Source: Novosphingobium umbonatum (GTDB lineage Bacteria > Pseudomonadota > Alphaproteobacteria > Sphingomonadales > Sphingomonadaceae). Taken from it: a stretch of DNA of 64,000 nucleotides. The stretch is from positions 310,001-374,000 of the forward strand of contig NZ_SACO01000002.1 of the NCBI RefSeq assembly GCF_004005905.1, in the 5' to 3' direction. The translations under genes and the position numbers were made by a program. The notes beneath the pieces are model-generated. The model saw only the letters and a program-made list of their open reading frames with translations, ran no database searches and had not been told where the DNA came from. Of this stretch, positions 34,094 through 42,842 are shown one piece after another. The stretch's first letter is position 1, and every line of letters begins with the position of its first letter.

Positions 34094-36679
34094 TTAGAAC
34101 GCAATGCTGAGCGAACCCACGACCGTGCGCGGAGTAGCCAGATAGACGGTGGGGACCGAAGTCGCACCGACCTGACCGGTGAAACCGCCATAGTAGTAGG
34201 TGTTGAAGATGTTGGTCACGTTCAGCTGGAAGAAGCTGCGTTCCGAACGAAGACCGGCAATTGCCAGCTTCAGACGGGCCGACAGGTCCACCGTGGTGAA
34301 GGCACCAACCGTAGCACCATTCACGCGGGTGTTGGCCACGCCGTTCACGGTCGCATAGACCGGCGTGTTCATCGAGTTGATGTAACGCTTGCCGGTGTTC
34401 TTCACCGAAACCGTCACGTCCAGCGGATCGAAGTTGGCTTCGAAACGGGCACCGGCGGTGTAAACGGGCACGCCCGATTCACGCTTACCGGTGGTGGTGT
34501 AATATGTGTAGGTGCCATCCGAGCGCGTCAGCATCGTGCCATCCGCAGCATAGGTGGGGGTCGCACCCTTACCCGCCTGAATGTCATTCAGGATGCGCGA
34601 CTTGTTCCACGAACCGAAGGCATAGACCGAGAAGTGGTCATCAGCCTTCCAGGTCAACGTACCATCGATACCATACTTCTCGACCTTGCCGAGGTTGGTG
34701 TAAACCGACTTTTCGGTGATCTGGTCATAGACCTGCGAGATCTTGTCATAGAACATCGTGTACCAGGCGCCGAAAGAAGCGCTTACACGACCCGAACGGG
34801 CGCGCACGCCGAAGTCGAAGTTATCCGAGGTTTCGGGCTTCGGGTTACCATAGTTGGTCGATGCGGGATAATAGAAGGCGTTATACAGCGAGTCCGTACC
34901 AGGAACCTGAATACCCTTCGAATAGTTGGCGAACACCGAATAGCCAGGAGCCACCGCATAGGTGAAGCCAACATTGGGCAGCACGCGGTTATAGGTGTAA
35001 TCGCGGTGCTGCGGCACCGAATAGCCTGCTGGCGTAGGCACACCCGAGGCGCTCACCGTATAGCTATAGGGGTTGGCAGCGGCCATAGCGGCCTGATTCT
35101 GCGGGCTGGGGCAGGTCACCGTGCCAGAGGCATCGGTGGTGAAGCAGAAGTTGGTCAGGTTGCGCTTGAAGAAGGGGGCACGCACGCCTGCCAGCACATC
35201 CAGCTTACCGTCAAAGAACTTGCCATTATACTCGCCCGAGATCTGGTTGAGCAGGGCATAGGACATGCGGTTACGCTTCTGGATCGCATTGCCATACTTG
35301 TCATAGATGGCGTTATCGATCGGGAAGTAGGCGGTGTAGAGACCCGTGGTGGTGTCAACATAGGTCAGTTCACCGGTCTGCTTGTGGCGGCCACGGTCAT
35401 AGGAATAGCCCACGCGCAGGGTGTTGGTGGGGTTGATCTTCCAACGCAGCGAGGCCAGCAAGCCGATACGGTTGGTTTCGGTTTCGCTGGCATTGCCCAC
35501 CTTGATGGCGGTGTCGACAACGCCGTTGCCGTTCACGTCATAACCGGCATAATAGCTACCGCCTACAAAGCCGACCATGCCCGCGGTAGCGCCGCTGGTG
35601 GGGGTGCTTTCGCTCAGCAAGGTCACGCCGCCGCCATTAGCCTTGGTATACTGGAAGCTGGGGTCAACCGTCAGCGTCAGACCTTCGGCCAGCGTGAAGC
35701 GCGAGTTCAGGCGAATGTTGGCCGTGCGCGAGGGGTTGAAGCGGCATTCAAACGCGCCATAGCCCACGGTGGTGCTGCTCAGATTGGCGCAGTTGATCGA
35801 ATATTTTGCTTCTTCAAAGCTGTAAGGCGCGCGGCCCGAACTGGAGCTGTTGACCGCACGGCTCGCCGAATTTTCGGTGTAGAGCGACATGGAAGGCGCG
35901 AAATTGTTGCGGTTGGTGTTGAAGTGACCGGCCACCGACACAAAGTCGCCATTGTCGCCGATCGGCTGCTTCACCTTGAAGTTCACCTGCTGCTTGAAAA
36001 CATGGCCGCCGGTGTTGGGGATGAAATTGTTGTAGGACGTGCTGGCCGACAGATAGGCCGACAGGCCCGACTTGGTCAGACGGCCGGTATCGATCACGCC
36101 GAACAGGCGGCGGAAGTTGAGATCACCGGCGCCGGCAATCACGCGGGCTTCCATGTGATCATAGGGGTCGCGCGAGCGATAGTTCACCGTCGAACCGGTG
36201 GCGGCAGCCGTAGGGCTGTCCACGTCGGTCGAACCCAGGTTGACGTTGACCTGATCGATCAATTCGGGGTCAAGCTGCTGGTTCGAATAGAGCGCATAGT
36301 TGCCGGTGTCGTTCAGCGGCATACCGTCAAAGGTCTGGGCGATACGGCTGCTGTCGAAACCGCGGATATACATCGTGCCGCCCGACGAACCGAAAGGATC
36401 GGCGTTGAAGAAAGCCACGCCGGGCACCATGTTGATCACTTCGTTGATCGACTGGCCGGGGCTGCTCTTGGAAATGAAGGCCTGATCCAGAACCTGCTTG
36501 GCCTTGGGGGTGGCGGGAATTTCGACGCCATTGATACCCTTGGCCTTGGTGCCGGTCACCACGATGGTGTTTTCAAAGTCCACCGCGCCGGTCGACTGGG
36601 CGAAAGCGGGCGTGGCGACGGCGGCAACAGCCAAAGCCAGCGTGCTGGCGGCTACAGCCTGAATAGGAGATTTGCGCAT
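34094..36679 (-). CDS. TonB-dependent outer-membrane receptor
   Basis: An 861-residue receptor from the ATG at 36679, with a signal peptide ending TPAFAQ, a TonB-box-like segment (ENTIVVTGTKAKG), a plug domain to about residue 200 (MVPGVAFFNADPFGSSGGTMYIRGFDSSRIAQTFDGMPLND) and a 22-strand barrel ending in an aromatic residue (SLSIAF). The barrel is rich in Tyr, Thr and Asn. Such receptors import ferric siderophores, vitamins, oligosaccharides or, in sphingomonads, lignin-derived aromatics such as DDVA. The ligand cannot be read from the sequence. It is divergent from a CDF metal exporter across 331 bases. Confidence 0.92.
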   Translation of the reverse strand: MRKSPIQAVAASTLALAVAAVATPAFAQSTGAVDFENTIVVTGTKAKGINGVEIPATPKAKQVLDQAFISKSSPGQSINEVINMVPGVAFFNADPFGSSGGTMYIRGFDSSRIAQTFDGMPLNDTGNYALYSNQQLDPELIDQVNVNLGSTDVDSPTAAATGSTVNYRSRDPYDHMEARVIAGAGDLNFRRLFGVIDTGRLTKSGLSAYLSASTSYNNFIPNTGGHVFKQQVNFKVKQPIGDNGDFVSVAGHFNTNRNNFAPSMSLYTENSASRAVNSSSSGRAPYSFEEAKYSINCANLSSTTVGYGAFECRFNPSRTANIRLNSRFTLAEGLTLTVDPSFQYTKANGGGVTLLSESTPTSGATAGMVGFVGGSYYAGYDVNGNGVVDTAIKVGNASETETNRIGLLASLRWKINPTNTLRVGYSYDRGRHKQTGELTYVDTTTGLYTAYFPIDNAIYDKYGNAIQKRNRMSYALLNQISGEYNGKFFDGKLDVLAGVRAPFFKRNLTNFCFTTDASGTVTCPSPQNQAAMAAANPYSYTVSASGVPTPAGYSVPQHRDYTYNRVLPNVGFTYAVAPGYSVFANYSKGIQVPGTDSLYNAFYYPASTNYGNPKPETSDNFDFGVRARSGRVSASFGAWYTMFYDKISQVYDQITEKSVYTNLGKVEKYGIDGTLTWKADDHFSVYAFGSWNKSRILNDIQAGKGATPTYAADGTMLTRSDGTYTYYTTTGKRESGVPVYTAGARFEANFDPLDVTVSVKNTGKRYINSMNTPVYATVNGVANTRVNGATVGAFTTVDLSARLKLAIAGLRSERSFFQLNVTNIFNTYYYGGFTGQVGATSVPTVYLATPRTVVGSLSIAF

Positions 36680-37010
36680 GGTTGAAGGCCCCTGCATGAC
36701 AATTGTAACAAAACGCCGATCACCCTCCTCCCGACAGGGGGGAAGGGGCACGGATGACAAACATCTAGCGATGTTTCGCAGCCTTCTAAACAGCGCATTG
36801 TGACGTAATTTTGACAAGGTAGGGCAGGCTATGGGGCAGTTAGGCCCATTCCTGTAACAATCTTGCCCAGCTTACTTACATCAATGGCAGTTTATAACGA
36901 AAAGGCCGTTTTCTGCCCTCGGCCGAGCGGAATATGAACAAATCTCCCATTGCGAATTGCCCGCAACTGCGACATTTGTGCAACGCAACAGAACGAGGGT
37001 CGAGCGCGAA
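36680..37010. other. Divergent control region between the TonB receptor and CDF genes
   Basis: No gene is seen in 331 bases. There is a perfect dyad AAACATC-TAGC-GATGTTT at 36759-36776, about 80 bases from the receptor start, which may be an operator or leader hairpin. I see no clear Fur box. Confidence 0.5.
36759..36776. promoter_or_regulatory. Perfect 18-base dyad upstream of the TonB receptor
   Basis: AAACATC and GATGTTT are perfect 7-base arms around TAGC, 80-97 bases upstream of the receptor start codon. It is a candidate operator for the receptor; its function is inferred. Confidence 0.4.
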
Positions 37011-37970
37011 ATGGGCCACAATCATAGCCACGGGCACAGCCATCATGGGCACGACCACCATCATGGGCACAGCCATGGGCACCATCATCACCATGGGCCG
37101 ACGCATGGGCTGGCCTTCACCCTGTCGATCTCGCTCAACCTGCTGTTTGTTTTGGGTGAAACTGCGGCGGGCCTATGGGGTCATTCTGCGGCTTTATTGG
37201 CCGATGCGGGGCATAATCTGTCCGATGTGCTGGCGCTGGTGGTGGCGTGGTGGGCCAACCGGCTCAGCCATCGCCCGCCCTCGGCCCGTTTTACCTATGG
37301 GATGAAAAGCGGCACGATTCTGGCTGCTTTGGCCAATGCCGCGCTGCTATGGGCCGCCTTGGGTGCGATTGCGGTGGAAAGCTTGCGCAATCTGACCAGT
37401 GCGACCGCCGTGGATGCCAAGTTGGTGATGGGCATGGCGGCTGCGGGCATTGTGGTGAATGGCGCCTCCGCGCTGATGTTTGCCAGCGGCGCCAAGGATG
37501 ACATCAACCTGCGCGGGGCGTTCCAGCATTTGTTGGCCGATGCGGTGGTGTCGGCGGGCGTGGTCGTGGCAGGCGCTTTGGTGCTGTGGACAGGCTGGAA
37601 CTGGGTCGACCCTGTCACCAGCCTTGCCATTCTGGCGGTGATCGGCGCGGGAAGCTGGTCTCTGCTGCGCGAATCGGTGCAGATGGGCCTGCAAGCCGTG
37701 CCCGCCAGCATTGACGAGGCGCAGGTGCGCGCCTCTCTGCTGGATCAGGACGGCATTACCGCCCTGCACGACCTCCATATCTGGCCGATCAGCACCACCG
37801 AAACCGCCATGACCGCCCACCTACTGATGCCCGCAGGCCATCCCGGCGATGCTTTCCTGCACCATCTGGCGCATGAGATGGAGCATGATTTCGGCATTGG
37901 CCACGCCACGTTCCAAGTGGAAACCGAGGCGGGCCATGCCTGCGCATTGCATTCGGATTCAGTCGTCTAG
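37011..37970 (+). CDS. Cation diffusion facilitator metal exporter with His-rich N-terminus
   Basis: A 319-residue CDF protein (CzcD/ZitB/DmeF type) that exports Zn2+, Co2+ or similar ions in exchange for protons. The ATG at 37011 starts a 30-residue segment with about 17 His, then six helices with the metal site motifs HSAALLADAGHNLSD (helix 2) and HLLADAVVSAGVV (helix 5), and a C-terminal ferredoxin-like domain with DLHIWPISTTETAMTAHL. The His-rich start probably buffers metal. It shares its upstream region with the TonB receptor gene. Confidence 0.93.
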   Translation: MGHNHSHGHSHHGHDHHHGHSHGHHHHHGPTHGLAFTLSISLNLLFVLGETAAGLWGHSAALLADAGHNLSDVLALVVAWWANRLSHRPPSARFTYGMKSGTILAALANAALLWAALGAIAVESLRNLTSATAVDAKLVMGMAAAGIVVNGASALMFASGAKDDINLRGAFQHLLADAVVSAGVVVAGALVLWTGWNWVDPVTSLAILAVIGAGSWSLLRESVQMGLQAVPASIDEAQVRASLLDQDGITALHDLHIWPISTTETAMTAHLLMPAGHPGDAFLHHLAHEMEHDFGIGHATFQVETEAGHACALHSDSVV

Positions 37971-37975
37971 GTTAT

Positions 37976-38019
37976 GCCTCCGGCGGGCAAAGGGCGGGGG
38001 CCCTTTGCCCGCCGGAGGC
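37976..38019. terminator. Perfect 20-base-pair hairpin between the CDF and dihydroorotase-like genes
   Basis: Arms at 37976-37995 and 38000-38019 are exact reverse complements around a GGGG loop, with the arm beginning GCCTCCGGCGGGC. It lies between two convergent genes. There is no T-run on either side, so it is an unusual terminator and may be a REP-like repeated element. Confidence 0.75.
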
Positions 38020-38035
38020 CCACTTCAACCCTAAC

Positions 38036-39358
38036 TTACAAGGCCCCCGCAAAGCGCAAAGGCTCACCCACGGCGCGTTCGCCCAATTCGGCTTCCCACA
38101 TCGCCTGATGGCCGCGGACGATCGTGCCGACCACGCGGCCTTTCAGCTCCATGCCGGTATAGGGCGACCAACCGCAACGGCTCTGAAGCCAGTCATCGGT
38201 GATGGTGAAGCGGCTCTTGAGATCGACCACGGTGAAGTCGGCATCATAACCCATGGCAATGCGCCCCTTGGCCTGCAGGCCAAAGATACGCTGCACGCCC
38301 GCGCTGGTCATGTCGATCAGGCGCGCCAGCGTCATGCGCCCGTTCAGCACATGGTCCAGCATCAGCGGCAACAAAGTCTGCACACCCGGCATGCCCGAGG
38401 GCGAGGCGGGATAGGGCTTGGCCTTTTCCTCCATCGTATGCGGCGCATGGTCCGAACCGATCACATCGCCAATGCCTTGGCCCACCCAATGCCATAGGCC
38501 CTCCACATGGGCGCGGCTGCGGATCGGGGGGTTCATCTGGGCATAGGTGCCAAGGCGCGGATAGGCGTCTTCGGCGGCCAGAGTCAGATGCTGGGGCGTC
38601 ACCTCGCAAGTGGCCACATCGCGGTGCTTGGCGATTTCTTCCAGCTCGGCGGGCGTGGTGACGTGCAGGATATGGATCGGGCGACGCGCTTCCCGCGCAA
38701 GCTTCAGGATACGGCGCGTGGCCAGCATCGCGCTTTCATCATCGCGCCATACGGGGTGGCTGCTGGGGTCGCCTTCCACACGGAAATCCTTGCGGGCATT
38801 CATCCGCGCCTCGTCCTCGGCATGGATCGCCACGCGGCGGGTGCCGCTGGCCAAGACGCGGGCCAGTTCGGCATCCTCGGCCACCAACAGGCTGCCGGTG
38901 GAGGCGCCCATGAAGATCTTCACCCCCGCCGTGCCGGGAATGCGCTCCAGTTCGGCCAGATCGGGGGCATTGGCGGCGGTGGCGCCGACATAAAAGGCAT
39001 GGTCGCACCACATGCGATGATGGGCGCGGGTCAGCTTGTCATGCACGCGCATCAGCGAATCGGTGTTGGGATTGGTGTTGGGCATTTCGAACACGGCGGT
39101 AATCCCGCCCATCACCGCCGCACGGCTGCCGCTTTCCAGATCTTCCTTATGCTCCAGCCCCGGTTCGCGGAAATGCACTTGGCTGTCGATCACGCCGGGC
39201 AGAATATCAAGGCCGGTGCAGTCGATGCGGCGGGCGGCATCGGGATAGCTGCCCAGCCCGATAATCTTGCCATCGCGCACGGCGACATCGATGTTGGCGG
39301 GGCCCGCAGGCGTGTGGACAGTGCCGTTGGACAGCACGAGATCGGGAGCTTGGGTCAT
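38036..39358 (-). CDS. pyrC: Dihydroorotase (class I-like amidohydrolase)
   Basis: A 440-residue cyclic amidohydrolase that would close carbamoyl aspartate to dihydroorotate in pyrimidine synthesis. Seen: PGVIDSQVHFREPG, where the first position of the usual HxH is Gln (QVH), the lysine segment GVKIFMGASTG, AIHAEDE, ILHVTTP, EVTPQHL and the catalytic IGSDHAPH. The altered HxH resembles the sphingomonad dihydroorotase group annotated as such, but related hydantoinase-type proteins keep similar motifs. pyrE is elsewhere in the window at 55504. Confidence 0.85.
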   Translation of the reverse strand: MTQAPDLVLSNGTVHTPAGPANIDVAVRDGKIIGLGSYPDAARRIDCTGLDILPGVIDSQVHFREPGLEHKEDLESGSRAAVMGGITAVFEMPNTNPNTDSLMRVHDKLTRAHHRMWCDHAFYVGATAANAPDLAELERIPGTAGVKIFMGASTGSLLVAEDAELARVLASGTRRVAIHAEDEARMNARKDFRVEGDPSSHPVWRDDESAMLATRRILKLAREARRPIHILHVTTPAELEEIAKHRDVATCEVTPQHLTLAAEDAYPRLGTYAQMNPPIRSRAHVEGLWHWVGQGIGDVIGSDHAPHTMEEKAKPYPASPSGMPGVQTLLPLMLDHVLNGRMTLARLIDMTSAGVQRIFGLQAKGRIAMGYDADFTVVDLKSRFTITDDWLQSRCGWSPYTGMELKGRVVGTIVRGHQAMWEAELGERAVGEPLRFAGAL

Positions 39359-39423
39359 GGCATGTGCCTTGCCACAAACAGGCGGGCTTGCGCAATCGCA
39401 TCACGCTGCCCATCTTGTGCCCC

Positions 39424-40131
39424 ATGACCCAGCTTGCCTCCCGCGCCTTGATCCGTCTGTCCCCCAAATCTCCCGACGAGAATGTGCGCAGCTTTCTGCA
39501 AGGGCTGGTGACGCAGGATGTGGTGCTGGGCAAGCTGCCCGCCTATGGCGCGTTGCTGACCCCGCAGGGCAAGGTTCTGGCCGATTTCCTGATCTGGGAT
39601 GATGGCAGTGATCTGCTGCTGGATGTCGCGGCACAGCTGGCCGATGGGGTGGTCAAGCGCCTGTCCATGTATCGCCTGCGCCGCGCGATCAGCATTGCCC
39701 GCGATGAGGCGCTGGCCGTGCATTGGAGCGCGGAACCGATGAAAGGCGCTAATCCGGACCCACGCCTGCCCGCTTTAGGCTACCGCTGGCTGGCCCCTGC
39801 CGATGCCGTCAGCGTGGACGAGGCTTGGCTGGCACACCGCTTGTCCTGCGGCGTGGCCGAAGGGACCGATCTGGTCGACACGCTATGGCTGGAATGCAAT
39901 GCGGTGGAATTGAACGGCGTGTCCTTCACCAAGGGCTGCTATGTAGGACAGGAAAACACCGCGCGCATGAATTGGCGGCAAAAGGTCAACCGTCGCCTGA
40001 TCGTGGTGCCGCTGGACCAATCACGCGCCGACCGGCAGAAGGTGGCCTATGCCACCCATGCCGTCGACCATCTGCGCGTGGAGGATATTCCCGCCGAGTT
40101 CATGCCCGAATGGCTGGGCGCGGCGGAATAA
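39424..40131 (+). CDS. ygfZ: YgfZ/GcvT-domain iron-sulfur cluster repair protein
   Basis: A 235-residue folate-binding YgfZ (IBA57/CAF17) protein, which helps maturation or repair of [4Fe-4S] enzymes such as radical SAM proteins. The signature KGCYVGQE with its conserved Cys lies near residue 175, after the GcvT-like N-terminal fold (FLQGLVTQDV, YGALLTPQGKVLADFLI). The ATG at 39424 is chosen; an upstream in-frame start reaches into the dihydroorotase gene. It is divergent from pyrC. Confidence 0.92.
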   Translation: MTQLASRALIRLSPKSPDENVRSFLQGLVTQDVVLGKLPAYGALLTPQGKVLADFLIWDDGSDLLLDVAAQLADGVVKRLSMYRLRRAISIARDEALAVHWSAEPMKGANPDPRLPALGYRWLAPADAVSVDEAWLAHRLSCGVAEGTDLVDTLWLECNAVELNGVSFTKGCYVGQENTARMNWRQKVNRRLIVVPLDQSRADRQKVAYATHAVDHLRVEDIPAEFMPEWLGAAE

Positions 40132-40135
40132 AACC

Positions 40136-40741
40136 TCAACCCAGATCGGGTGTGACTTGGTCGTTCTTGGCGCGCAAATCTTCCTGATCCTGCTGGATCA
40201 AGCGTAAGGCCATATCACGCGCAGCGCTGCGCGGCATTTTCAGCGATTGCGACAAAGGCTTGCCAATCAGCGAATCGCCCAAGGCCAATAGCACCAAGGT
40301 CTGCGTGATCCGCCGCGCCATCAACCCGCCCGCGCCATGCACTTCATCGACAATAGCGTGGATCGCATTGACGATCGTATCCAACGCATCGACATTGCCG
40401 ACCAAACGCATCCAACTGACCAGTTGCGCCCCGCCCTGCACTTCGAAAGCATCGAACGTCAGGTTCACCAGATCGCGCGCCGACCCATGCGAGTCGCGCT
40501 GCGCAATCACGGCGCGGGCGATTTCTGTGCAGATCGACACCGCCATATAATCGGCCAGCGCCTTTTGCAGTTCAGCCGCCGAACCGAAATGATGCAGGAT
40601 ATTGGCATGCGTGCGCCCGACGCGCCCCGCCACGGCCTTCAAGGTCACGCCCTGCGGGCCTTGTTCGATCAACAGGTCGCGCGCCGCGTCCAGAGCGGCG
40701 GAACGGCTTGCCTCAGGGGATAGGCGCCTTTTGGTTGACAT
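40136..40741 (-). CDS. TetR/AcrR-family transcriptional regulator
   Basis: A 201-residue TetR regulator with the N-terminal helix-turn-helix in ALDAARDLLIEQGPQGVTLKAVAGRVGRTHANILHHFGSAAELQKALADYM and a helical ligand-binding domain. It is divergent from the metal-dependent hydrolase at 40771 with only 29 bases between the start codons, so the two promoters overlap each other's coding region or leader. It probably represses both. Confidence 0.9.
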   Translation of the reverse strand: MSTKRRLSPEASRSAALDAARDLLIEQGPQGVTLKAVAGRVGRTHANILHHFGSAAELQKALADYMAVSICTEIARAVIAQRDSHGSARDLVNLTFDAFEVQGGAQLVSWMRLVGNVDALDTIVNAIHAIVDEVHGAGGLMARRITQTLVLLALGDSLIGKPLSQSLKMPRSAARDMALRLIQQDQEDLRAKNDQVTPDLG

Positions 40742-40770
40742 GGCCTCCTGCCAATCTGATACGCACCGTC

Positions 40771-41670
40771 ATGGTCGACGGCTGTCACATTCCAGAATTG
40801 CCCTTAGAGGCAGTCCCCAATTTGAGCAAGATCAATGCGGCGAACCGCTTCAACTCAGACATAATCATTCGCAACCCGCGCCATTGCCGCAATTCCTCGC
40901 TAAATCAGCAATGGATCGCCCAGGATGCGACGGGAAGCGCATGGTTCACCGCGCTCTCTTTGAGTTTTCCACGCGGCGAGGCGTTCTTTATCGAGACAAT
41001 TCGCGCGAATCGCGAAGGCCTGCCCAAAAAATTGGCTAATGATGTCGATGCCTTTATCGCGCAGGAGGCGATCCACGCCCGCGAACATGGCTATTTCAAC
41101 CGACTCGCCGCGCAGGCCGGTTATGACACGACCGCCATCGACGCCCGCCTTGCAGACTTCATCACCCGCACCAGCCAGGCCAATGGCTTCGTCAACCAAT
41201 TGGTGACCGCCTGCCTTGAGCATTTCACCGCGATTATCGCGCATGATGTGCTGGCTCGCCCCGACCAATTGGCGGGCGCGCCGGCGGAAGCACAGGCCCT
41301 ATGGCACTGGCACGCGGTCGAGGAAATCGAGCATAAGGGCGTGGCCTATGACGTCTGGCTGCATATGGCGGCCCATCTCTCGCCATGGCGGCGGTGGAAA
41401 ATCCGATGCAAGATCATGGCCAAGGTCAGCGCGGCTTTTCTGATATTCCGCACACAGGATGCGCGCGAATTGCTGATGCAGCAGGGCTTTGGCGAAAGGG
41501 AAGCTCGCAAAGCCCTGCGCGCCTATCTCTGGGGCAAAGACGGCGCGTTGCGGCGGATTGTCGGGGCATGGGTGCAATGGTTCCGCCCCGGCTTTCACCC
41601 ATGGCAACGCGACGACCGCGCCTTGATCCAATCCGCGCTGGAACAAGACAGGCAGCAGGCAGCCGCCTAA
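40771..41670 (+). CDS. Putative metal-dependent hydrolase (PF10118 family)
   Basis: A 299-residue protein of the predicted metal-dependent hydrolase family COG3687/PF10118. Conserved carboxylate and His clusters suggest a di-metal helical-bundle site: GEAFFIETIR, FIAQEAIHAREHGYFNR, CLEHFTAIIAHDVL and WHWHAVEEIEHKGVAYDV. This is the spacing seen in ferritin-like di-iron proteins. The function is not established. The ATG at 40771 is preferred over one at 40708 inside the TetR gene. The divergent TetR gene is a likely regulator. Confidence 0.85.
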   Translation: MVDGCHIPELPLEAVPNLSKINAANRFNSDIIIRNPRHCRNSSLNQQWIAQDATGSAWFTALSLSFPRGEAFFIETIRANREGLPKKLANDVDAFIAQEAIHAREHGYFNRLAAQAGYDTTAIDARLADFITRTSQANGFVNQLVTACLEHFTAIIAHDVLARPDQLAGAPAEAQALWHWHAVEEIEHKGVAYDVWLHMAAHLSPWRRWKIRCKIMAKVSAAFLIFRTQDARELLMQQGFGEREARKALRAYLWGKDGALRRIVGAWVQWFRPGFHPWQRDDRALIQSALEQDRQQAAA

Positions 41671-41679
41671 CCTCCACCC

Positions 41680-42270
41680 TCAGGCAGCGGCCAGACGCGG
41701 CAGCACGTTACGCATGGGGCCTCCCATCGGGCCTTCATCATTGCCCTTGTCATCGGGTTCGGCCAGATCGAGCGCATAGCGCCGGGCGGGGACAAATTCG
41801 CCCCGCGCCACACTCATGCGCGGCGCCAATTCGCCCTGGGGACGGAAACCCACCCTTTGCAACACTTTGCCCGAGGCCACATTATCAAGGAAATGCGCGG
41901 CATACAGGCGCCGATGGCCAATCGCCCGCGCCATGGACAGCATCGCCCGCACCGCTTCGGTGGCGTAACCATGCCCCCAATGCTGACGCCCCAGCCAATA
42001 GCCCAACTCAACCTCGCCACCTTCGGCATGCAGCCCGACGCTGCCCAACACTTGCGAGCCCAGCACACCATGGGGACGGGTGATCAAAAATTGCGGCAAA
42101 TGGGGATCGTGGTTCAGGCTGGCATAGGCCTTGGCATCCTCGTCCGTATAGGGCCAAGGCACCATCGCCAATTGACGCACGACCGATTCGTCATCGATGG
42201 CGGCGTGCAAAGCCTGCCAATCTTCGGGCCACGCGGGCCGCAGGAAAAGCCTTTCGCTGCGGAAAAACAT
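41680..42270 (-). CDS. GNAT-family N-acetyltransferase (RimJ/RimL-like)
   Basis: A 196-residue acetyltransferase: SERLFLRPAWPEDWQALHAAIDD at the N-terminus, the core strand GEVELGYWLGRQHWGHGYATEAVRAML with the acetyl-CoA pyrophosphate loop, and LDNVASGKVLQRVGF. This is the RimJ/RimL subgroup, which modifies protein N-termini or small amines. The last 25 residues are a low-complexity extension. The substrate is unknown. It is convergent with the hydrolase gene at 40771. Confidence 0.88.
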   Translation of the reverse strand: MFFRSERLFLRPAWPEDWQALHAAIDDESVVRQLAMVPWPYTDEDAKAYASLNHDPHLPQFLITRPHGVLGSQVLGSVGLHAEGGEVELGYWLGRQHWGHGYATEAVRAMLSMARAIGHRRLYAAHFLDNVASGKVLQRVGFRPQGELAPRMSVARGEFVPARRYALDLAEPDDKGNDEGPMGGPMRNVLPRLAAA

Positions 42271-42455
42271 AAAACTCGCTCCTGATCCTGCCCCGATGCG
42301 CGCCTAGCGCAAGCCGGTGACATTGCGGTGACGATGCGCCGCGATTCACCCCCGTTTGCACGGGCGCATGATCGATTCGCGCATCATCGGCCTTGATCCT
42401 CCGCAAAAGCTGCAAGGCCTGCGGAAAATCGACGGATGAAGGAGACATACGAAAA

Positions 42456-42485
42456 GAGGGAGACGGGACGGGGCCCCTCTCCCTC
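42456..42485. terminator. Hairpin downstream of rpmA (distal)
   Basis: GAGGGAGA at 42456-42463 and TCTCCCTC at 42478-42485 form a perfect 8-base stem. It is the outer of two or three stem-loops filling the 284-base gap 42271-42554, in which I see no gene. Confidence 0.5.
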
Positions 42486-42514
42486 GATCAGTCGGCGCCT
42501 TGCGGCAACCGACA

Positions 42515-42537
42515 GGGCCATCCCGTCAGGATGGCCC
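42515..42537. terminator. Hairpin directly after rpmA
   Basis: GGGCCATCC at 42515-42523 and GGATGGCCC at 42529-42537 form a perfect 9-base stem with a 5-base loop, 18 bases beyond the rpmA stop. A smaller GTCGG/CCGAC dyad lies at 42491-42513. Together they probably end the rplU-rpmA transcript. Confidence 0.6.
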
Positions 42538-42554
42538 CAATGGTGACCATCCGC

Positions 42555-42824
42555 TTATTCGGCGGCTTCAGCCAGAGCGTCCACCGACACGTATTTGCGA
42601 CCGAGCTTGCCTTCGTGGAAACGAACGCGACCTTCGATCAGCGAAAACAGCGTGTGGTCCTTGCCCATACCAACGTTTGCGCCGGGGTATACGCGGGTGC
42701 CGCGCTGACGGATGATGATGTTGCCACCAATCACCAGCTGGCTACCGAACTTCTTCACGCCAAGGCGCTTGGACTGCGAGTCGCGACCGTTACGCGACGA
42801 ACCGCCTGCTTTCTTATGTGCCAT
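42555..42824 (-). CDS. rpmA: 50S ribosomal protein L27
   Basis: An 89-residue protein starting [27 protein letters not shown], the conserved L27 N-terminus that reaches the peptidyl transferase centre, and containing [24 protein letters not shown]. There is no Firmicutes-type N-terminal cleavage extension. It follows rplU by 18 bases in the usual order. Confidence 0.97.
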   Translation of the reverse strand: MAHKKAGGSSRNGRDSQSKRLGVKKFGSQLVIGGNIIIRQRGTRVYPGANVGMGKDHTLFSLIEGRVRFHEGKLGRKYVSVDALAEAAE

Positions 42825-42842
42825 GTCTCAAACTCCTCGAAA

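Noticed and set aside
34634..36685. A 683-codon open frame on the plus strand opposite the TonB receptor gene
   Set aside because: Its predicted protein is a low-complexity shadow (Gly/His/Arg/Ile-rich) with no domain, while the minus strand gives a full receptor with signal peptide, plug and barrel.
37011..37110. His-codon-rich tract looking like a DNA tandem repeat
   Set aside because: The repeats are irregular and in frame; they are explained by the metal-binding His-rich N-terminus of the CDF protein.
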